From the NCBI RefSeq assembly GCF_900099765.1, contig NZ_FNDX01000018.1, positions 1-64,000 on the forward strand: a DNA stretch of 64,000 nucleotides, given 5' to 3'. Under the pieces are notes generated by a model. It did not search any database. It saw only the letters and a program-made list of their open reading frames with translations, and was not told where the DNA came from. The translations under genes and the position numbers were made by a program. Source of the stretch: Paenibacillus typhae (GTDB taxonomy: Bacteria > Bacillota > Bacilli > Paenibacillales > Paenibacillaceae). Each line of letters begins with the position of its first letter. Within the stretch, counting starts at the first letter, position 1. This document shows positions 8,690-18,312 of the stretch, in pieces.

Positions 8690-9589
8690 ATGAACAATAA
8701 TCAGATCCTTTTATTTGTCAAAATTGCCGAAACCGGCAGCTTCACCAAAGCCGGCCAGGAGCTGAACATGACCCAGCCGGCGGTCAGCCGGGCCATCTCC
8801 GCTCTTGAGACAGAGCTTGACGTCAAGCTGCTGCTGCGTGACCGCCGCAGCGGGCTGGTGCTTACAGAGGTTGGCAAGCGTATCCTGATTATTTTCCGGG
8901 AGATTCTCAGCGGGTTCAACAAGGTGGAGCAGGAGGTTTCTGCGGAAAAGGGGCTGGAGAAGGGGCTGATCCGGATCGGTGCCTACCCGGCGGCAGCCGC
9001 TTACTTTGTACCCAAGATCATCCGCTCCATTACGGACAGGTATCCGGGCATAGACATTTCTGTCCATGAAGGCTCGGTCGCGGAGGTGAAGGAGTGGCTG
9101 GAGACCCGCCAGATTGATGCCGGACTGATCATCCCGCCGCTTGAGGAGTTTGAAACCATTCCGCTGTTCCGGGAGAAGCTGTTTGCCGTGCTGCCGGAGG
9201 GACACCCTCTCGGCCGGAACGGGATTGTCCATGTAAAGGACCTGGAGCATGAACCCATGATGATCTGCAGAGCCGGCTATGAGCCTCCGGTCGTTGATTT
9301 GTTCAGACGGGCAGACAGTACGCTTAATGTAAAGTATGTGGTCAACAGCTACAGCACCGCGATCAACATGATCAAAGAGGGTCTGGCGGTCGGCGTGCTG
9401 TCCGAGCTGTCGCTGCTTGCGCCGCCCGGCAATGTTATGATCCGCGAGCTGTCTCCGGATGCTTACCGCGATGTTCACATTGCCGTCCATTCACTGGAGG
9501 AGGCCTCTATTGCCGTCAGGCTGCTCATTGATACTGCGCTTGATATGTTCGCTGCGGACGGGAAGCTGAATCCGCCAATACACCTTTAA
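8690..9589 (+). CDS. LysR-family transcriptional regulator
   Basis: About 300 residues with an N-terminal winged helix-turn-helix (FVKIAETGSFTKAGQELNMT, then QPAVSRAISALETEL) and a C-terminal periplasmic-binding-like effector domain from about residue 90. The start at 8690 places the HTH at the usual distance from the N-terminus; GAGGTG lies 14 nt upstream, which is long, so GTG at 8672 or ATG at 8654 are alternatives. It is divergent from an EamA exporter and followed 15 nt later by an aldo/keto reductase on the same strand, which suggests these two as targets. The effector is unknown. Confidence 0.88.
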   Translation: MNNNQILLFVKIAETGSFTKAGQELNMTQPAVSRAISALETELDVKLLLRDRRSGLVLTEVGKRILIIFREILSGFNKVEQEVSAEKGLEKGLIRIGAYPAAAAYFVPKIIRSITDRYPGIDISVHEGSVAEVKEWLETRQIDAGLIIPPLEEFETIPLFREKLFAVLPEGHPLGRNGIVHVKDLEHEPMMICRAGYEPPVVDLFRRADSTLNVKYVVNSYSTAINMIKEGLAVGVLSELSLLAPPGNVMIRELSPDAYRDVHIAVHSLEEASIAVRLLIDTALDMFAADGKLNPPIHL

Positions 9590-9604
9590 AGAGGAGTGAT
9601 AAGC

Positions 9605-10579
9605 ATGAAGTTTAAACGGTTAGGCAACAGCGGGCTGCAGGTATCTGCCCTCGGCCTTGGAACCAATGCCTTCGGCAAGCGGGCCGATGAAAAAACCTCA
9701 ATCGGGATTATCCATACCGCCCTGGATCAAGGAATCAGCTTTATCGACACCGCCAATATTTATGCCGGCACCGAATCGGAACGGATTATCGGACTGGCGC
9801 TGGAGGGAAGACGGCAGGAAGCGGTACTGGCCACCAAGGCAGGACTGCCGCGGGCTGAAGGCCCGTATGGCAGCGGCTCCTCCCGCCGTCATCTGATGCT
9901 GGAGCTGGAGGGGAGTCTGCGCCGCCTGAAGACAGATTATGTGGATCTTTACCAGATCCACACCTTTGACCCGCATACTCCGCTTGACGAAACGCTGCGC
10001 ACCCTGGATGATATGGTCTCCTCCGGGAAGGTACGCTATATCGGCGCCTCCAATTATGCCGCCTGGGAGCTGATGAAGGCGCTGGGCATCAGCGAAGCGC
10101 GGAACTATATGAAGTACACCTCGATCCAGTGCAGCTACTCGCTGGCTGACCGGACACCGGAAATTGAGCTGCTGCCGCTCTGCCTGGATCAGGGATTGGG
10201 CATCATCCCTTACTTCCCGCTCGCCGGCGGTATCTTGACCGGCAAATACAGCGTCAGCGGCGCTGCTCCGGCCGGATCGCGTGCAGAAACAGACCCGAAC
10301 TTCAACCGCTTCCTCAGCCGGGAACGGATTGAGCTGGGCGATGAGGTCAGCCGGATTGCCGCGGAGCTCGGCACGCCCCCTACCTCCCTGTCCCTGGCCT
10401 GGCTGATGCATCAGCCGGTCGTATCCACCGTCATTGTCGGCGCTACACGCGTGGAGCAGGTGCAGCAGAACCTGCCCAGCGCTGCCCTGGAGCTGGACAA
10501 GCAGACGTTGGAGCGGCTGGACCAGGTCAGCCAGCCCTTCAGAAGCGGCGAGCCGTTCGCGTTCTACCGGCTGCCGTAA
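9605..10579 (+). CDS. Aldo/keto reductase
   Basis: This 324-residue NADPH-dependent (beta/alpha)8 oxidoreductase shows the catalytic Asp and Tyr in FIDTANIYAG, the Lys in LATKAG and the His in YQIHTFD. The C-terminal STVIVGATRVEQVQQNL is the cofactor-binding signature. The ATG at 9605 has GAGGAG 8 nt upstream; an in-frame GTG at 9596 overlaps that site and is less likely. Closest in style to the YghZ/YrpG-type reductases. It probably forms an operon with the LysR gene before it, and might detoxify an aldehyde or ketone linked to the divergent exporter; that link is inference. Confidence 0.9.
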   Translation: MKFKRLGNSGLQVSALGLGTNAFGKRADEKTSIGIIHTALDQGISFIDTANIYAGTESERIIGLALEGRRQEAVLATKAGLPRAEGPYGSGSSRRHLMLELEGSLRRLKTDYVDLYQIHTFDPHTPLDETLRTLDDMVSSGKVRYIGASNYAAWELMKALGISEARNYMKYTSIQCSYSLADRTPEIELLPLCLDQGLGIIPYFPLAGGILTGKYSVSGAAPAGSRAETDPNFNRFLSRERIELGDEVSRIAAELGTPPTSLSLAWLMHQPVVSTVIVGATRVEQVQQNLPSAALELDKQTLERLDQVSQPFRSGEPFAFYRLP

Positions 10580-10590
10580 GCATCGACGCC

Positions 10591-10648
10591 AAAAAGCCTA
10601 TAGCCACCCCTGCCGGAATCCGGCGGAGGTGCAGCTATAGGCTTTTTT
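10591..10648. terminator. Bidirectional terminator
   Basis: AAAAAGCCTATAGC (10591-10604) pairs with GCTATAGGC (10634-10642) followed by TTTTTT. It has A- and T-tracts on both sides and lies between convergent genes (aldo/keto reductase and hcp). Confidence 0.88.
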
Positions 10649-10663
10649 ACATAACAATATGAG

Positions 10664-12316
10664 TTACACTGCGGCCATGAACCGCACCATGTCCTCCTGA
10701 ACCGTGGTGATGCCGCCGATTCCGAAGGTATCAACCAGCACCTTTGCCACGTTAGGCGACAGGAAGGCTGGCAGTGTTGGTCCGAGATGGATGTTCTTGA
10801 CGCCCAGATGCAGCAGGGCCAGCAGCACGATCACCGCTTTTTGCTCATACCAGGCAATATTGTAGGCGATTGGAAGATCATTGACATCATCGAGGCCGAA
10901 TACTTCCTTCAGCTTGAGGGCAATAACAACAAGGGAATAGGAGTCATTGCATTGGCCGGCATCCAGCACACGCGGAATACCGCCGATCTCGCCAAGATCA
11001 AGCTTGTTATATTTATACTTCGCACAGCCTGCGGTAAGAATCACCGTATCCCCCGGCAGCTCGGAAGCAAAATCCGTGTAGTAATTGCGGCTCTTCATCC
11101 GGCCGTCGCAGCCGGCCATCACGAAGAATTGCTTGATTGCACCGGTCTGCACCGCTTCAACCACCTGATCGGCCACGTTCATCACTGCAGCATGGGCAAA
11201 ACCGCCGACAATTTCGCCGGTTTCAATCTCGGTCGGAGCCGCGCAGTCCTTGGCCTGGGCGATAATCGCCGAGAAGTCCTTTTTGCCGTCTTCATCAGCC
11301 GGAATATGCTGCACTCCAGGGAAGCCGGTATTTCCTGTTGTATACAGACGGTCTTTATAGCTGTCCTTAGGCGGCACGATGCAGTTGGTAGTCATCAGAA
11401 CCGGACCGTTGAAGCTGGCAAACTCCTCGTTCTGCTTCCACCAGGCATTACCGTAGTTGCCAACAAAGTGACTGTATTTCTTAAAGGCAGGATAATAGTG
11501 GGCCGGCAGCATCTCGCTGTGTGTATACACATCCACTCCGGTGCCTTCCGTCTGCTTCAGCAGCTCCTCCATGTCCTTCAGGTCATGCCCGCTGATCAGA
11601 ATCCCCGGATTACGGCCTACGCCGATGTTAACTTTGGTGATTTCCGGGTTGCCGTATGTGGTTGTGTTGGCCTGATCAAGCAGAGCCATCACATCAACGC
11701 CATACTTGCCGCATTCCAGAACCAGAGCTGTAAGCTCTCCTGCACTCAGAGTGTCATCCAGCGTTGCAGCAAGGCCTTTTTCCATAAAAGCATGCGCGCC
11801 AGCATCACCGAAGCCCAGCACTGCCGCATGCTCCATGTAAGCCGCCATCCCCTTCAGCCCGTAGGTCAGCAGCTCGCGCAGGGAGCGTACATCTTCATTT
11901 TCTGTAGCCAGAACGCCCACAGTCTCCGACTTGGCAAGCAGCTCTTCATCTGTCTCTGCAGTCCAGAGCGCAGCATCATGATCTGCAAGCGCTGCAGTTA
12001 CCCCGGCCAGCTTCAGCCGGCTGCTCCACTGGTCACGCAGCTGAAGTCCTCTCCGGACACCGGATGTAAAGGCTTCAGGGACAAAGTTAGCATTGGTTAT
12101 CGTTGCAAACAGGCTCTCTATAATGAATTTATCGGTAACAGAGTCGGTCATGCCAAGCTCCCGGCCTTTGCGGGCAAAAATGGAGATTCCTTTGAGCGTA
12201 TAAACCAACAGGTCCTGAAGATTGGCTACCTCACTGGTCTTGCCGCATACCCCCTGGATGGTACACCCTGTTCCTTTCGCCGCTTCCTGACATTGAAAAC
12301 AAAACATGCTGCTCAC
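10664..12316 (-). CDS. hcp: Hydroxylamine reductase (hybrid cluster protein)
   Basis: This 550-residue Hcp (prismane) protein carries the N-terminal Cys-x2-Cys-x8-Cys-x5-Cys motif (C6, C9, C18, C24) that binds the [4Fe-4S] cluster in the class I type; the class II spacing of enterobacteria is not present. Further conserved blocks are [21 protein letters not shown] and the cysteine-containing [13 protein letters not shown] and [10 protein letters not shown] that help hold the hybrid cluster. Hcp proteins reduce hydroxylamine in vitro and are linked in vivo to NO/nitrosative stress. A GTG start at 12316 has GAGGAG 10 nt upstream (ATG at 12307 is the alternative). It is divergent from a Crp/Fnr regulator, with a palindrome ideally placed for activation. 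Confidence 0.95.
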   Translation of the reverse strand: MSSMFCFQCQEAAKGTGCTIQGVCGKTSEVANLQDLLVYTLKGISIFARKGRELGMTDSVTDKFIIESLFATITNANFVPEAFTSGVRRGLQLRDQWSSRLKLAGVTAALADHDAALWTAETDEELLAKSETVGVLATENEDVRSLRELLTYGLKGMAAYMEHAAVLGFGDAGAHAFMEKGLAATLDDTLSAGELTALVLECGKYGVDVMALLDQANTTTYGNPEITKVNIGVGRNPGILISGHDLKDMEELLKQTEGTGVDVYTHSEMLPAHYYPAFKKYSHFVGNYGNAWWKQNEEFASFNGPVLMTTNCIVPPKDSYKDRLYTTGNTGFPGVQHIPADEDGKKDFSAIIAQAKDCAAPTEIETGEIVGGFAHAAVMNVADQVVEAVQTGAIKQFFVMAGCDGRMKSRNYYTDFASELPGDTVILTAGCAKYKYNKLDLGEIGGIPRVLDAGQCNDSYSLVVIALKLKEVFGLDDVNDLPIAYNIAWYEQKAVIVLLALLHLGVKNIHLGPTLPAFLSPNVAKVLVDTFGIGGITTVQEDMVRFMAAV

Positions 12317-12393
12317 TTGGCGTTCACTCCTCTAAAATAATATCGTCACACAGGGCAGGACCCCGGTTCTTCCCGCCTTTACAGTTACTGATT

Positions 12394-12440
12394 ATTGTAG
12401 TAGACTTTCGCCATACAATCGGTAACGGATGTTACCGATT
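12394..12440 (-). promoter_or_regulatory. hcp promoter with class-II-type Crp/Fnr operator
   Basis: AATCGGTAAC (12417-12426) and GTTACCGATT (12431-12440) are perfect 10-bp arms around GGAT. On the minus strand a TACAAT -10 lies at 12399-12394; assuming transcription starts 7 nt after it (about 12387), the palindrome centre is at -41.5, the classic class II activator position, and no good -35 hexamer is seen. The same palindrome is only 24 nt before the regulator's own start codon, so it could also auto-regulate that gene. Confidence 0.7.
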
Positions 12441-12463
12441 AAATTTAAATTTGGAGGAAACCG

Positions 12464-13171
12464 ATGATACCTGACCCTGCCGTCCTGCAGTCCTGTCTGC
12501 TGTTCCGGGGCAAGTCTGCGGAAGAATTGGAGCTCCTCCTGCACAACATAATCTATACGGTGACTGCTTATCAGAAAAATAAGCTGATCTTTGCCGAAGG
12601 TGATACTGCAGACCGGATCGGCATCATCCTCTCGGGACGGGTTGAGGTGCAGAAGACCCACCCTACCGGAAGCAGTGTAACGATCGCCCACTTGAGTGTG
12701 GGGCAGACCATCGGCGAAGCCGTGCTGTTCCGCAAGGAAAATCTCGTTCCGGCCACCGTCACCGCCACCGGCCCCTGCCAGATCATGTTCATCAGCAAGC
12801 ACGAGCTGCTGCGGCTATTCTCCGCCGATACGGACATCCTGACCCGCTTTATCGAAAATCTGTCCGAACGCCTCGTGCTGGTCAACCGCAAAATTGAAAT
12901 ACTGTCCGCAGGCCCCTTGCGGCGGCGGATGATTTATTTTCTGCTGGAGCAGGCGGTGCAGCAGGCCTCCGGCCAGATCCGCCTGCCGTTCAGCCGCAAG
13001 GAGTGGGCCGAGCACCTGAACACAGCACGACCGTCGCTCTCCCGCGAAATGGGATATCTGCGCGATATGGGCTGGATCGAGTTCAAAGGCAGCCATATTA
13101 CCTTGCTGAACCGTGAAGCGATGCACGAATACATCCGTACAGACCAGCCGACGGCAGGCCAGGATAAATAA
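12464..13171 (+). CDS. Crp/Fnr-family transcriptional regulator, probable regulator of hcp
   Basis: This 235-residue protein has an N-terminal cyclic-nucleotide-binding-like sensory domain (about 20-130, with GDTADRIGIILSGRVEV and HLSVGQTIGEAVLF) and a C-terminal Crp-type helix-turn-helix (SRKEWAEHLNTARPSLSREM, about 178-197). It lacks an N-terminal cysteine cluster, so it is not a classical [4Fe-4S] FNR; a haem/NO or redox input, as for HcpR/NnrR-like proteins, is plausible given its divergence from hcp. GGAGG lies before the ATG. The ALDH gene follows after 31 nt, probably co-transcribed. Confidence 0.88.
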   Translation: MIPDPAVLQSCLLFRGKSAEELELLLHNIIYTVTAYQKNKLIFAEGDTADRIGIILSGRVEVQKTHPTGSSVTIAHLSVGQTIGEAVLFRKENLVPATVTATGPCQIMFISKHELLRLFSADTDILTRFIENLSERLVLVNRKIEILSAGPLRRRMIYFLLEQAVQQASGQIRLPFSRKEWAEHLNTARPSLSREMGYLRDMGWIEFKGSHITLLNREAMHEYIRTDQPTAGQDK

Positions 13172-13202
13172 CCATTTGATTTATATGTTGGAGGTATTAG
13201 CC

Positions 13203-14594
13203 ATGTCTGAAGCAACAGAACACAGCATAAGCCGGCTGCTGGCCGGCCACCGGGATTATTTTGACAGCGGAGTCACCAAAGACCCCGGCTTCCGGATCCG
13301 CCAGCTGCAAAAGCTGAAGGATGCCATCCGCAGCTATGAGACCCGTATTATTGAAGCACTCCACCAGGACCTGCACAAAGGCGAGTTTGAAGCCTATGCT
13401 ACAGAAATCGGTTTTACGCTGGAGAGCATCAGCTATATGATGAAGCATCTGCGCCGCTGGGCGAAGCCGGTCAGGGTTAAATCGCCGCTGCATATGTTTC
13501 CGTCCAAAAGCCTTATCCTGAGTGAGCCTTACGGCACCGTCCTGATTATCGGCCCTTTCAACTACCCGTTCCAGCTGCTGATTGAGCCGTTGATTGGAGC
13601 TATGGCCGCCGGCAACTGCGCCGTCCTCAAGCCTTCGGAGAGTACGCCGGCCGTGTCAGCCGTCATTGAGGATATGATAAATGAAACGTTCGAGCCCGGT
13701 TATATAAGGGTTGTCCAGGGCGAGAAGGAAACGACAAATCTGCTGATACACGCCAAATTTGACTACATCTTCTTCACCGGCAGCGTACCTGTCGGTAAAA
13801 TTGTCATGGAGGCTGCCGCCAAGCAGCTTGTACCTGTCACCCTGGAGCTGGGCGGTAAAAGCCCGGTGATCGTCGACAAAAGCGCCAATCTGGAAACGGC
13901 GGCAAAGCGGATTGTCTGGGGCAAGCTGATTAATGCGGGGCAGACCTGCATTGCCCCCGATTACATGCTTGTTCACAGCGAGGTTGCCGGCCGGCTGATT
14001 GAGTTAATGAAGCAGCAGATCACCGCCTTCTACGGGGAGGATGCCCGAAAAAGCCCGGATTACGGGCGGATTGTCAACGACCGGCAGCTGCAGCGGATCG
14101 CCGGGCTGATTGACAGGGACCGCTCAAAGGTTATTATGGGCGGGACGGTGGACGCCGGGGATTTGTACATTGAGCCTACACTGCTCTATCCGGCTAACTG
14201 GAGTGATGCCCTGATGGAGGATGAAATCTTCGGGCCAGTGCTGCCGATCCTGACATTCGACCGGCTGGAGGAGGCCATCAGCAGCATCAAGCAGCGGCCC
14301 AAGCCGCTGGCGCTTTATCTGTTCACTGAAGACAAGCAGGTGGAGCAGAAGGTGCTGGACAACGTATCCTTCGGGGGAGGCTGTGTGAATGATACGATCA
14401 GTCACGTCGCAAGCTCCCGTCTGCCGTTCGGCGGCGTAGGCCACTCCGGCATCGGCGGCTACCACGGCAAGCACAGCTTCGACCTGTTCTCGCACCGCAA
14501 GAGCGTTGTGAAACGCAGCGCGAAGGTTGATCCGGGCATCGTATACCCGCCTTACGGCAACAAGATTAATCTGGTTCGCAGGCTGTTGAAGTAG
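13203..14594 (+). CDS. Aldehyde dehydrogenase (class 3 / YwdH-like)
   Basis: This 463-residue NAD(P)-dependent aldehyde dehydrogenase has the general-base glutamate in VTLELGGKSP and the nucleophilic cysteine in NAGQTCIAPDY. The short length, lacking the N-terminal extension of class 1/2 enzymes, and the HLRRWAKPVRV segment place it with class 3 fatty-aldehyde type enzymes such as Bacillus YwdH. The start at 13203 is chosen because TGGAGG precedes it by 8 nt; an upstream in-frame ATG overlaps the regulator gene. Being behind the Crp/Fnr regulator, it may belong to the same stress response. Confidence 0.92.
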   Translation: MSEATEHSISRLLAGHRDYFDSGVTKDPGFRIRQLQKLKDAIRSYETRIIEALHQDLHKGEFEAYATEIGFTLESISYMMKHLRRWAKPVRVKSPLHMFPSKSLILSEPYGTVLIIGPFNYPFQLLIEPLIGAMAAGNCAVLKPSESTPAVSAVIEDMINETFEPGYIRVVQGEKETTNLLIHAKFDYIFFTGSVPVGKIVMEAAAKQLVPVTLELGGKSPVIVDKSANLETAAKRIVWGKLINAGQTCIAPDYMLVHSEVAGRLIELMKQQITAFYGEDARKSPDYGRIVNDRQLQRIAGLIDRDRSKVIMGGTVDAGDLYIEPTLLYPANWSDALMEDEIFGPVLPILTFDRLEEAISSIKQRPKPLALYLFTEDKQVEQKVLDNVSFGGGCVNDTISHVASSRLPFGGVGHSGIGGYHGKHSFDLFSHRKSVVKRSAKVDPGIVYPPYGNKINLVRRLLK

Positions 14595-14637
14595 TGATGC
14601 TGCGGCAGTATATGAACGGAAAACGGGGGATTTGAGG

Positions 14638-15030
14638 ATGGAACGAAAACAAGTATTTACAGGCTCGCCCTGGGAATCATCTGTAGGTTACTGCCGTGCA
14701 CTCCGGATCGGAGACCGGATTGAAGTAGCGGGGACGACAGCCATGCGGAATGGGGAAGTCGCCTTCGCCGGCAATCCCTATGGACAGACCAAATTCATTC
14801 TGCAGACGATTGAGCAGGCTCTGAAGGAGCTGGGCGCCGGCATGAACCATGTTGTCAGAACAAGAATGTATGTTACGGACATCTCACAGTGGGAGGAATA
14901 CGGGAGGGCACACGGTGAATTTTTCCGTGATATTCAGCCTGTTGCCACTATGGTCGAGGTCAAGGCACTGATTGATCCGCAGCTGCTGATCGAGATTGAG
15001 GCAGAGGCGTTTATACCGCAATCCGTCTAA
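14638..15030 (+). CDS. Rid-family (YjgF/YER057c/UK114) protein lacking the catalytic Arg
   Basis: This 131-codon protein has the Rid fold pattern VAGTTAMRNGEVAF, QTKFILQTIEQALKELGAGMNHVVRTRMYVTD and the terminal IEIEAEAFIP. RidA enzymes hydrolyse reactive imines using an arginine in a P-A-R-S-x-V-E-V segment; here the aligned segment is PVATMVEV, so that arginine is replaced by alanine. It therefore belongs with non-RidA subgroups whose activity is not established. ATG at 14638 has GGGGGA upstream. It lies 43 nt after the ALDH gene and is closed by a strong terminator, so it is probably the last gene of the Crp/Fnr-ALDH unit. Confidence 0.85.
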   Translation: MERKQVFTGSPWESSVGYCRALRIGDRIEVAGTTAMRNGEVAFAGNPYGQTKFILQTIEQALKELGAGMNHVVRTRMYVTDISQWEEYGRAHGEFFRDIQPVATMVEVKALIDPQLLIEIEAEAFIPQSV

Positions 15031-15032
15031 AG

Positions 15033-15074
15033 ATAAAAGGCTGCTGTCTCTATTCAGAGAACAGCAGCCTTTTA
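15033..15074. terminator. Bidirectional terminator
   Basis: ATAAAAGGCTGCTGT and ACAGCAGCCTTTTAT form a perfect 15-bp stem, extended by CTCT/AGAG with a bulge, with T-tracts on both strands, between convergent genes. Confidence 0.9.
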
Positions 15075-15122
15075 TACTCTATTCGTGGCCATCAACACTT
15101 GACTGCTATAGGCAATACGGCC

Positions 15123-18077
15123 TCAGCCCACCCGTCTCTCCTTAACCCAGTCCGCCACATCCTTTTGCGGGATCGGCCGGCTGATGAAGTAGCCCTGAAT
15201 CTTGTCGCAGCGGGTCCGTTCCAGAAAAGCAAGCTGCTCCGGTGTCTCCACCCCTTCAGCGGTAACATTAAGCCCCATATCATGCCCAATGGTGACAATC
15301 GAACGTGCGAGTGACATGTTATTGGGTGAATCAATGCTGTCTATAAAAGACTTGTCGATTTTGAGTGTGGTTATCGGCAGCTGCTTCAGATAGCTGAGGG
15401 ACGAATAGCCTGTCCCGAAATCATCCAGGGCAATGCCGATTCCCTTCTCCTTGAGCGCTTCCAGCTTCGAGCTGATCGCCTCAAAGGATTCCATAAAGAT
15501 GGACTCGGTAATCTCCAGCTCCAGATACTGCGGCGCAAGGCCGGTCTCCTTCAGAATGCCCAGCACCATATCGGTGAAATCCTCCAGCATCAGCTGAATG
15601 ACCGAAATATTAACGGAAATATGGTAGCGTCCCTTGCTCTGGCTGTTCAGCTCTTTAATAAAGCGGCAGGCGGTACGGAGCACCCATTCGCCGATCGGCA
15701 CAATCAGCCGGCAGTCCTCGGCGATTTTGATGAAGGAGAGCGGGGAAACAAAGCCAAGCGCCGGGCTGTTCCAGCGGATCAGCGCCTCGAATCCCCAGAT
15801 CTCTGCGGAAGCGGTGTCCACCAGCGGCTGATAATGCAGGGACAGCTCCTGATTGGCAATCGCATTGCGCAGATGCGATTCAATAACCATACGTTCGTCA
15901 AAATGCTGCTGCATATCCCGTCCGTAGACTACATACGTTCCCTTGCCCGCCTCCTTCGCCTTGTACATCGCGATGTCCGCATTCTTCAGCAACTCCTCCG
16001 CGTTCACCCCGTTCTCCGGATATTGGGCGATCCCGATGCTGGTGGAGATATGCACGATGCTGGCTTCCAGCTCAAACGGTTCTTTAAAGCCTTGTACAAG
16101 GGTTTCCGCATACTTGATCACTTCACTGAATCCCCTGTTATCCTGGAACAGGATAACGAATTCGTCCCCGCCGAACCGGAAATGTCTGCTGCGTTCATCC
16201 CCCAGCTGCAGCAGCCGCTCGCCTACCTTTACCAGCAGCTCGTCGCCAAAGGTATGCCCCAGAGTATCATTGATATATTTGAAATTATCAATATCAAGAA
16301 AGAACAGGGCAGCATGACCGCCGGCGTTCTCCTTGATGAACAGCTCCAGCGCTTCCGCCAGGGACAGACGGTTCGGCAATCCGCTGAGCACATCATTGTA
16401 AGCCAGCTGCCGGTACTTTTCCTCACTGGTCTGCAGCAGCGACTGATTCTCGACTACCTTGTTATATTGCTCCAGAAGCTCATCCTGCAGCGCGGTAAGC
16501 TCCTCATAGGTGGATTCCAGCTCCTGATAGCTCATCTGAAGCTTGCTCTCATAGCCTTTGCGGTCCGTCACATCCACCATGGAACCGGCAAACCGGACAA
16601 ATCTGCCCTCCGCATTGCGCAGCACCTTGCCCCGGGTCTGGAACCACTTATATTCCCCCGATTTACCCCGTAACCGGAATTCACAGTAGTAGTAAGAAGT
16701 CCTGCCTTCGAGATGATTCGTACGCTGGCGGCTCTCCTCCTCCCCATCCTCAGGGTGGATGAGGTCCCTCCAGCCGCCGTGGGCTTCATTCACTTCATCC
16801 CGTTCATATCCAAGCAGCTCATACCAGCTGTCCGAGAAATAGTAGACCATATTCGACATATCGAGATCCCAGATTACCGCATCCGAGCCGTAGGTCGCCA
16901 GGGCAAAGCGCTCATTGCTTTTTTCCAGATTGCTGCGGATCTTCTTCACAAGCTGTACATAAAACAACAGGATCAGAATAAAGGACACCAGAACGGCAAA
17001 AGCGGCGATAATACTCAGCACAAGCCCCTTATACGTATCATAAAAGGAAAACGGCTTATTGATCACCTCGCTGCCTTCCGGCAGCTTTTTGACAGAGACT
17101 CCAAACCGCTGCAGCTCATTATAATCAAACACACTGCGTACACTGCTGTTATTAACGATCGGGATCTGATTCGCCTGTTCGCCCTCCAGAATCCGTACGG
17201 CCAGCCCGGCCGCAGTCTGACCCTGGATCAAGCCGCTGATCAGGCTGCCGCCGAAGGCGCCGTGATTTAAACCGAAATCGTAAATATGGTATACCGGAAC
17301 ACTGCTGCGCTCACCCAGCTCACTGGAAAACTGGTCAAATTCAACGGTGCGTCCTGTCGAATCGCTGTAATATGTAGTCATAAGCACAATACTGTCAGAG
17401 GAAAGTGCGGATACCTGGTCAATAATCTCCTGCTTGGAGAGGCGGTTTAGCGGGTACAGGTGCAGAGCAGGGTCCAGGGAGGAAATTTGCTCCATGACCA
17501 TTTGGCCGGTGGACAGGCCGCTTTCGGAATTGTCATATAAGATATATACGTTTTTTATTTCCGGGTTAATTTCAAGCGCCATTTCAAGGGTACGGGCCGG
17601 GCTGATCTTTTCGATTACACCGGTAATATTGCCGGGCTTCCCCAGATTCTCCACACCCAGTTCATTGATGCCGCTGAAGATAATCGGTGCATTGTCCAGA
17701 ATTTCCCCGCGGTATTTGATTGCAAAGCTCAGCGCAGCATCATCCGTGGTCATAATCGCATCAATGTGCACGGACTGATACTTAAGCTTGATAGTCTGAT
17801 AAAAGTGCTCAAGATTCTCTTGGCCGGGGTACCGTTTCCAATCCATATACTCACTGTAGATCAACGGCTGTCCGGGCGCACTCTTGAGGGTTTGTTCAAT
17901 GCCGGCACCCTGTTCGTCCGTCCAGGCAAACCCTTTGTGATAGGAATGCAGCACCAGCACATTTTTTGGTGGCAGCTCATCTGCACTTGCCTGCGCAGGC
18001 TGATAAAGGATCCCGCAGAGCAGTATTAAGAGCAGGAGGCTTTTGAACACCTTGAGATCGGTTTGCTTTAAGTCCAT
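15123..18077 (-). CDS. Membrane sensor PAS-GGDEF-EAL c-di-GMP turnover protein
   Basis: This 984-residue protein combines a signal peptide (1-33), an extracytoplasmic ABC-substrate-binding-like sensor domain (about 37-335), one transmembrane helix (351-376), a PAS domain (about 390-506), a coiled-coil linker (510-560), a GGDEF domain with intact FGGDEF (635-640) and an EAL domain (about 725-980) with GFEALIRW, LELEITES, LDDFGTGYSSL and TAEGVET. Both active sites look intact, but the RxxD inhibitory site before GGDEF is absent. It should therefore make and/or degrade c-di-GMP in response to an external ligand. The start at 18077 has GGGAGTG 5 nt upstream; earlier ATGs lack one. Monocistronic. 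Confidence 0.92.
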   Translation of the reverse strand: MDLKQTDLKVFKSLLLLILLCGILYQPAQASADELPPKNVLVLHSYHKGFAWTDEQGAGIEQTLKSAPGQPLIYSEYMDWKRYPGQENLEHFYQTIKLKYQSVHIDAIMTTDDAALSFAIKYRGEILDNAPIIFSGINELGVENLGKPGNITGVIEKISPARTLEMALEINPEIKNVYILYDNSESGLSTGQMVMEQISSLDPALHLYPLNRLSKQEIIDQVSALSSDSIVLMTTYYSDSTGRTVEFDQFSSELGERSSVPVYHIYDFGLNHGAFGGSLISGLIQGQTAAGLAVRILEGEQANQIPIVNNSSVRSVFDYNELQRFGVSVKKLPEGSEVINKPFSFYDTYKGLVLSIIAAFAVLVSFILILLFYVQLVKKIRSNLEKSNERFALATYGSDAVIWDLDMSNMVYYFSDSWYELLGYERDEVNEAHGGWRDLIHPEDGEEESRQRTNHLEGRTSYYYCEFRLRGKSGEYKWFQTRGKVLRNAEGRFVRFAGSMVDVTDRKGYESKLQMSYQELESTYEELTALQDELLEQYNKVVENQSLLQTSEEKYRQLAYNDVLSGLPNRLSLAEALELFIKENAGGHAALFFLDIDNFKYINDTLGHTFGDELLVKVGERLLQLGDERSRHFRFGGDEFVILFQDNRGFSEVIKYAETLVQGFKEPFELEASIVHISTSIGIAQYPENGVNAEELLKNADIAMYKAKEAGKGTYVVYGRDMQQHFDERMVIESHLRNAIANQELSLHYQPLVDTASAEIWGFEALIRWNSPALGFVSPLSFIKIAEDCRLIVPIGEWVLRTACRFIKELNSQSKGRYHISVNISVIQLMLEDFTDMVLGILKETGLAPQYLELEITESIFMESFEAISSKLEALKEKGIGIALDDFGTGYSSLSYLKQLPITTLKIDKSFIDSIDSPNNMSLARSIVTIGHDMGLNVTAEGVETPEQLAFLERTRCDKIQGYFISRPIPQKDVADWVKERRVG

Positions 18078-18312
18078 TTGCACACTCCCATTCATCCATC
18101 TCAAAGTTAAAAACGGAAGGCTTCGACAATATCTCTTTCGCCGGACCCCTTCCCCCATCCTCTTTCGTTCGGGAAAACGTTAAAAGCCACTATGTTCAAG
18201 ACATCCTGCTTATGTATAGGCTGGTAGAGAGTAGATGATTTGTGCGGCATTCTATGACTTTCTTATCTTTAATTATAGGGTGAAACACTAATTTTTGAAA
18301 TAAAGAAAAGCG

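Noticed and set aside
10787..12340. 517-codon open frame on the plus strand opposite hcp
   Set aside because: It is antisense to a clear, full-length hcp gene, has no ribosome-binding site and no recognisable protein. It is a by-product of GC-rich codon use.
15621..16673. 350-codon open frame opposite the GGDEF-EAL gene
   Set aside because: The minus-strand frame has intact GGDEF and EAL motifs; the opposite frame has none.
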